From Alloacidobacterium sp035547425 (GTDB taxonomy: Bacteria; Acidobacteriota; Terriglobia; Terriglobales; Acidobacteriaceae): a stretch of DNA of 64,000 bases. A model generated the notes under the pieces. That model made no database searches and was not told where the DNA came from. It saw only the letters and a list, made by a program, of their open reading frames with translations. Position numbers and translations under genes: made by a program. The stretch is taken from contig DASZUU010000043.1 of NCBI GenBank assembly GCA_035547425.1, positions 62,001 through 126,000 on the forward strand, written 5' to 3'. Positions 60,691-64,000 of the stretch are shown in pieces (position 1 is the stretch's first letter; each line of letters opens with the position of its first letter).

Positions 60691-62940
60691 ATGGCAACTG
60701 CGCAAAGCGCGTCAGTGCAACCCGTAAAGCCTCTCCCTGTGGCTGATCCGTTTGCGCCGCGGGTCGAGAAGCTGATTGCCACTGTCCGCGCGAATCGGCC
60801 CAATGACGATACCGAGATCATCCGGCGCGCCTGGGAGTTCTGCCTGGAGCACCACAAGGGACAGCTGCGCGCCTCAGGTGAGCCGTATGTGCTTCATCCG
60901 CTTGAAGTTGCTATTGTTTTAGCAGAAATGAAGCTGGATTCGACAGCGATTGCCGCCGGCCTGCTCCACGATGCCGTCGAGGACACCCCGGTTACGACTG
61001 CCGACATCACCGCAAAGTTCGGGGAGCAGGTGGCGCATATCGTCGAAGGCGTCACCAAGATCGACAAAATTCAGTTCGCCAACAAAGAAGACCGCCAGGC
61101 AGAAAACGTCCGCAAGATGCTGCTGGCTATGGTCAGCGATGTGCGCGTGGTTCTCATAAAATTGGCCGACCGGCTGCACAACATGCGCACGCTGGAGCAT
61201 CTTCCTGCCGACAAGCAACAGGTAATTGCCAGAGAAACGTTGGACATATACGCGCCGCTGGCACACCGCCTTGGTATGGGCAAAGTGCGTGGCGAGCTGG
61301 AAGATTTAGCGTTCCGCTTTGTCGATCCTTACGCTTATCAACAGGTACAGGATGCTGTCGAAGAGCGCCGCAGCGAGGGCGAGCAGTTCCTTGCAGGTGT
61401 AGAAGCGCTGCTGCAGGAAAAGCTGCGCGAGCACAACATTAAAGCCCGCGTGGAGTGGCGCATCAAGCGTCTTTACAGCGTCAACCAGAAGCTCATCAAA
61501 TCGCGCACGACCGTTGATCAGGTCTATGACTTACTCGCGCTGCGCGTCATTACCACCAGCGTGCAGGACTGCTACGCAGTTTTCGGGCTGATTCACAGCA
61601 TCTGGCGGCCTGTTCCCGGGCGTATCAAGGACTTCATCGCCATGCCGCGACCGAATTTGTATCAGTCGCTGCACACAACCGTGATGGGCGAGGGTGGTCA
61701 TCAGTTCGAAGTGCAGATTCGCACCGAGGAAATGCATCGCATCGCCGAAGAAGGCATTGCGGCGCACTGGAAGTACAAGGCGGGCGGCTCGCCCATCAGC
61801 GCGCGCGACGAGCAGCGTTTAGCGTGGGTGCGGCAGCTGGTCGAGTGGCAGCGCGAGATGAGCGATCCGAATGAGTTTCTCTCGACGCTCAAGATCGATC
61901 TCTATCCGGAAGAGGTTTACACCTTTACGCCGAAGGGCAAGGTCGTTGTTCTGCCCAAGGACGCAAGCCCGCTCGATTTCGCTTATTCCATTCACACTGA
62001 GGTAGGGCACTCCTGTATTGGGGCCAAGGTCAATGGCCGCATGGTGCCGTTGCGCTCCAAACTGCGGAATGGCGACATCGTCGAAGTCGTTACGCAGAAC
62101 GGACATACGCCGAGCCGCGACTGGCTGACCTTTGTCAAGAGCTCGCGCGCGCGCAACAAGATCAAGCACTGGCTCAATGAGCATCAGCGCGAGCGTGCCA
62201 TTGAAATTGGCCGCAAGCTGCTGGAGCGCGAGGCGCGCAAGTACAAGGTTTCGATCTCCAGGTTTGAGGAATCCGATTACGAGCGCGTGGCCGCTGACTA
62301 CAGCGTCGCTACGCCGAACGATTTGCTGGCAGCGGTTGGTTTTGGCAAATACTCGGCGCGCCAGGTGCTCAACCGTTTGTCGCCGGGGTCAACCAGTCAG
62401 CAATCAGCGGAGACGGAAGCTGCCGTCGCCGGTGTCTCCGATACGGTCAAGCGCGTCTCGATGGCGAGCGGTACGGATTCGCTGCAGGTGGAAGGGCAGA
62501 ATGAGCTGCTGGTCTACCGCGCGCGATGTTGCAATCCTATCCGTGGCGAAGAAATTATCGGGTATGTGACCCGCGGCAAGGGTGTTGCCGTGCATGCTCG
62601 GAGCTGTCCGAATGTGCAGAACCTGCTGTACGAGTCCGACCGTAGAATTTCCGTGGAGTGGGCGCGTCCTGCGGATGAGACGCAGGGCCGCAAGACGACG
62701 TATCCGGTGAAGTTGACCGTGTATTGCGATGACCGCCAGGGCATGCTCAAGGAGCTGACAGCTACGATCAGCGATGACAATACGAATATCCGCTCCGTCG
62801 ATTCCCGCCCGGGACCGAACAGCGATGCGACGGTCGAATTCATTGTCGATACCGAAGACGTAAGGCATTTGAATCGTCTGGTAATGGGGATTCGCCGCGT
62901 GCCCGGCGTGCGTGACGTGCAACGCTCGCAAAAGCTGTAA
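60691..62940 (+). CDS. rel: Bifunctional (p)ppGpp synthetase/hydrolase (Rel/SpoT)
   Basis: 749 residues. Controls the stringent response. HD hydrolase: GEPYVLHPLEVAIVLAEM and LLHDAVEDT (about 45-190); synthetase: GRIKDFIAMPRPNLYQSLHTTV (RxKD form, typical of bifunctional Rel/SpoT rather than RelA); TGS domain YTFTPKGKVVVLPKDASPLDFAYSIH (about 410-470); helical/zinc-finger region with ARCCNPIRGEEIIGY; C-terminal ACT domain (about 670-745). Length is normal. tRNA-Pro follows. Confidence 0.97.
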   Translation: MATAQSASVQPVKPLPVADPFAPRVEKLIATVRANRPNDDTEIIRRAWEFCLEHHKGQLRASGEPYVLHPLEVAIVLAEMKLDSTAIAAGLLHDAVEDTPVTTADITAKFGEQVAHIVEGVTKIDKIQFANKEDRQAENVRKMLLAMVSDVRVVLIKLADRLHNMRTLEHLPADKQQVIARETLDIYAPLAHRLGMGKVRGELEDLAFRFVDPYAYQQVQDAVEERRSEGEQFLAGVEALLQEKLREHNIKARVEWRIKRLYSVNQKLIKSRTTVDQVYDLLALRVITTSVQDCYAVFGLIHSIWRPVPGRIKDFIAMPRPNLYQSLHTTVMGEGGHQFEVQIRTEEMHRIAEEGIAAHWKYKAGGSPISARDEQRLAWVRQLVEWQREMSDPNEFLSTLKIDLYPEEVYTFTPKGKVVVLPKDASPLDFAYSIHTEVGHSCIGAKVNGRMVPLRSKLRNGDIVEVVTQNGHTPSRDWLTFVKSSRARNKIKHWLNEHQRERAIEIGRKLLEREARKYKVSISRFEESDYERVAADYSVATPNDLLAAVGFGKYSARQVLNRLSPGSTSQQSAETEAAVAGVSDTVKRVSMASGTDSLQVEGQNELLVYRARCCNPIRGEEIIGYVTRGKGVAVHARSCPNVQNLLYESDRRISVEWARPADETQGRKTTYPVKLTVYCDDRQGMLKELTATISDDNTNIRSVDSRPGPNSDATVEFIVDTEDVRHLNRLVMGIRRVPGVRDVQRSQKL

Positions 62941-62995
62941 CGAGGACGCTCCGGAGACGCGCCTGCTCGTGTACACTAAGGAAGACCCATCGTGT

Positions 62996-63072
62996 CGGGA
63001 CGTGGCTCAGCCTGGTAGAGCACTCGCTTGGGGTGCGAGGGGTCGGCAGTTCAAATCTGCCCGTCCCGACCA
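62996..63072 (+). tRNA. tRNA-Pro (anticodon GGG)
   Basis: 77 nt with the 3' CCA encoded. Acceptor arms CGGGACG (62996-63002) and CGTCCCG (63062-63068); discriminator A; anticodon stem CTCGC/GCGAG with loop TTGGGGT; T-arm GGCAG/CTGCC with TTCAAAT. The anticodon GGG reads CCC. Confidence 0.97.
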
Positions 63073-63457
63073 TTACATGGAGCAGACGCGGCCTCTGGGC
63101 CGCCACGCGGATTTTTTATCAGGCTCCCGCTGGTCGCTTAGAAGTGTTTAATCTGCTGCAATAAGCTTCAAAATACGCTGCATTAGTTCCAAAATCGTTC
63201 TCTAAGGTCGACTATTTGTCGCAATTTCAGCGTTTCCACCATTTAAACTGGCGCAAATTTCCCGGCGCCATGCCACTACAGGCTTACACAAACATTATGG
63301 ATGACTGCGGGATTGCCGCGACTGATTACCGTTAAGGTGATATTCTAAAAGAGATCGAAGAATCCGATCTGGTTTACTGCTTGTTCCGGCTTGCCCCTAC
63401 TCGCAAACTATTCCACATTGCGTTCGGCGGTACATCTCATATACGAGGAAATAAGTC
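63073..63457. other. Intergenic region between tRNA-Pro and the cold-shock gene
   Basis: Right after the tRNA a GCGGCC-TCTG-GGCCGC hairpin (63088-63103) with a T-run further down (63112-63117) may end the tRNA transcript. The last 120 bp form the long leader usual for cold-shock genes, with GAGG upstream of the ATG. No known thermosensor was identified. Confidence 0.5.
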
Positions 63458-63658
63458 ATGGAACAAGGAACAGTGAAATGGTTCAACGATGCAAAGGGAT
63501 TCGGATTCCTAAGCCGCCAAAATGGCGATGATGTTTTCGTTCACCACACAGCAATTCAAAGCAACGGATTTCGTAGCCTGCAGGAAGGTCAATCCGTACG
63601 CTTCAACGTTGTAAAAGGCCCCAAAGGCTGGCAGGCCGAAAATGTTGAAGTCGCCTGA
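63458..63658 (+). CDS. Cold-shock protein (CspA family)
   Basis: 66 residues, one OB fold. RNP1 KGFGFLSR and RNP2 DVFVHHTAI are the RNA-binding motifs; start MEQGTVKWFNDAKGFGF. It acts as an RNA chaperone. GAGG stands before the ATG, and a strong terminator follows. A partial gene on the same strand comes 91 bp later. Confidence 0.97.
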   Translation: MEQGTVKWFNDAKGFGFLSRQNGDDVFVHHTAIQSNGFRSLQEGQSVRFNVVKGPKGWQAENVEVA

Positions 63659-63682
63659 GGGCAACAACAAAATTACGAGTGG

Positions 63683-63705
63683 AGGGAGCGTCAGCTCCCT
63701 TTTTC
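63683..63705 (+). terminator. Rho-independent terminator after the cold-shock gene
   Basis: AGGGAGC (63683-63689) GTCA GCTCCCT (63694-63700), then TTTT C. Confidence 0.85.
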
Positions 63706-63749
63706 TGCTTAAGCGTTCGTCTCAACCAGTTACAACGCCAAGGAGTCCT

Positions 63750-64000
63750 ATGCAAAAGCCTGTAAAAGTCCAGGATAAATACTTTCTGAGATCTCTCCAT
63801 GAGGAGATTGCTCTGTACGACCGTAAGCTGGCACATATGTCGAAATATGAGTCCTTTGCTTCAGAGGCTGAACGTGAAACTGCGCTCGGAAAAATGACAA
63901 CAAAGCGAGCCACTCTCGTGCGGACAGCGACAAAGCTCAGGGAGGAAGGTATCGAGTTTCAGGACTCCGATCTTCCGCGTTCTTTGCGCCAGCAGACGGA
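63750..64000 (+). CDS. Hypothetical protein, 3' partial
   Basis: Open from ATG 63750 (AAGGAG 4 nt upstream) to the end of the window, 83 residues, no stop. It begins MQKPVKVQDKYFLRSLHEEI and is rich in Lys, Arg, Glu and Leu: helical, soluble, coiled-coil-like. I do not recognise a family. The gene would continue past 64000. Confidence 0.6.
   Translation, partial: MQKPVKVQDKYFLRSLHEEIALYDRKLAHMSKYESFASEAERETALGKMTTKRATLVRTATKLREEGIEFQDSDLPRSLRQQT

Noticed and set aside
1..64000. CRISPR arrays, rRNA operons, integrase or transposase genes
   Set aside because: None was seen on either strand; the only lysozyme gene has no phage neighbours.

Overview
The window looks like a piece of an acidobacterial chromosome (Terriglobia / Acidobacteriaceae type). 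This is inferred from two large Oar-type TonB-dependent receptors with an N-terminal carboxypeptidase-regulatory-like domain, a PadR-linked orphan MacB/FtsX-like permease remnant, many small PadR, HxlR and toxin-antitoxin units, and a dispersed repeat with the core CTTCGCTCAGGATGACA. No rRNA, CRISPR array, prophage or intact insertion sequence was seen. One tRNA, tRNA-Pro(GGG), is present.

Layout. 1-15.0 kb is a glycan-use locus: a partial zinc dehydrogenase, a TPR lipoprotein/secreted protein and TonB receptor operon, a LacI regulator, a DMT/ureide-permease-like transporter, a ribokinase-family kinase, a secreted TIM-barrel-like/FGE-fold fusion, a CE2-like esterase and a GH92 alpha-mannosidase. 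Two identical 12-bp palindromes (TGAAAGCTTTCA) sit at the same distance behind TTGACA boxes in front of the receptor operon and the transporter operon, so LacI probably controls both. 15-22.8 kb holds a spermidine-synthase-like protein, katG, and a small sugar group (mutarotase-like, galK, glgP). 22.8-30.1 kb holds dnaG, gluQ-rs, a DUF1772/HxlR pair with a clear operator, a dinB-type polymerase and a cupin. 30.3-36.3 kb holds the second TonB receptor, a deoxynucleoside kinase, a polysaccharide deacetylase, a UBP zinc finger and a higBA toxin-antitoxin pair with its operator.

36.4-46 kb holds mnmG (with two repeat-derived in-frame insertions), a membrane TIR protein facing a SLATT/DUF4231 - GH24 lysozyme pair (the most system-like unknown in the window), a pseudokinase-SPOR membrane protein, infC with a probable AUC start, mtaB, a stand-alone receiver protein and rpsU. 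46.1-50.5 kb is a decaying ABC-transporter locus under a PadR regulator: the ATPase gene has lost its Walker A segment to a small in-place inversion, and the neighbouring orphan permease carries one stop codon and two frameshifts. 50.5-64 kb holds a gamma-carbonic anhydrase, a PIN/HicB-like pair behind a 30-bp perfect palindrome, hisS, aspS, a histidine acid phosphatase, an outer-membrane barrel, a rhomboid without its catalytic residues, a LysW-like acidic zinc protein, an RlmI-like methyltransferase, a DUF3800 fragment, a bifunctional rel/spoT gene, the tRNA and a cold-shock gene followed by a gene running off the window.

All assignments come from reading motifs by eye; no database search was run.
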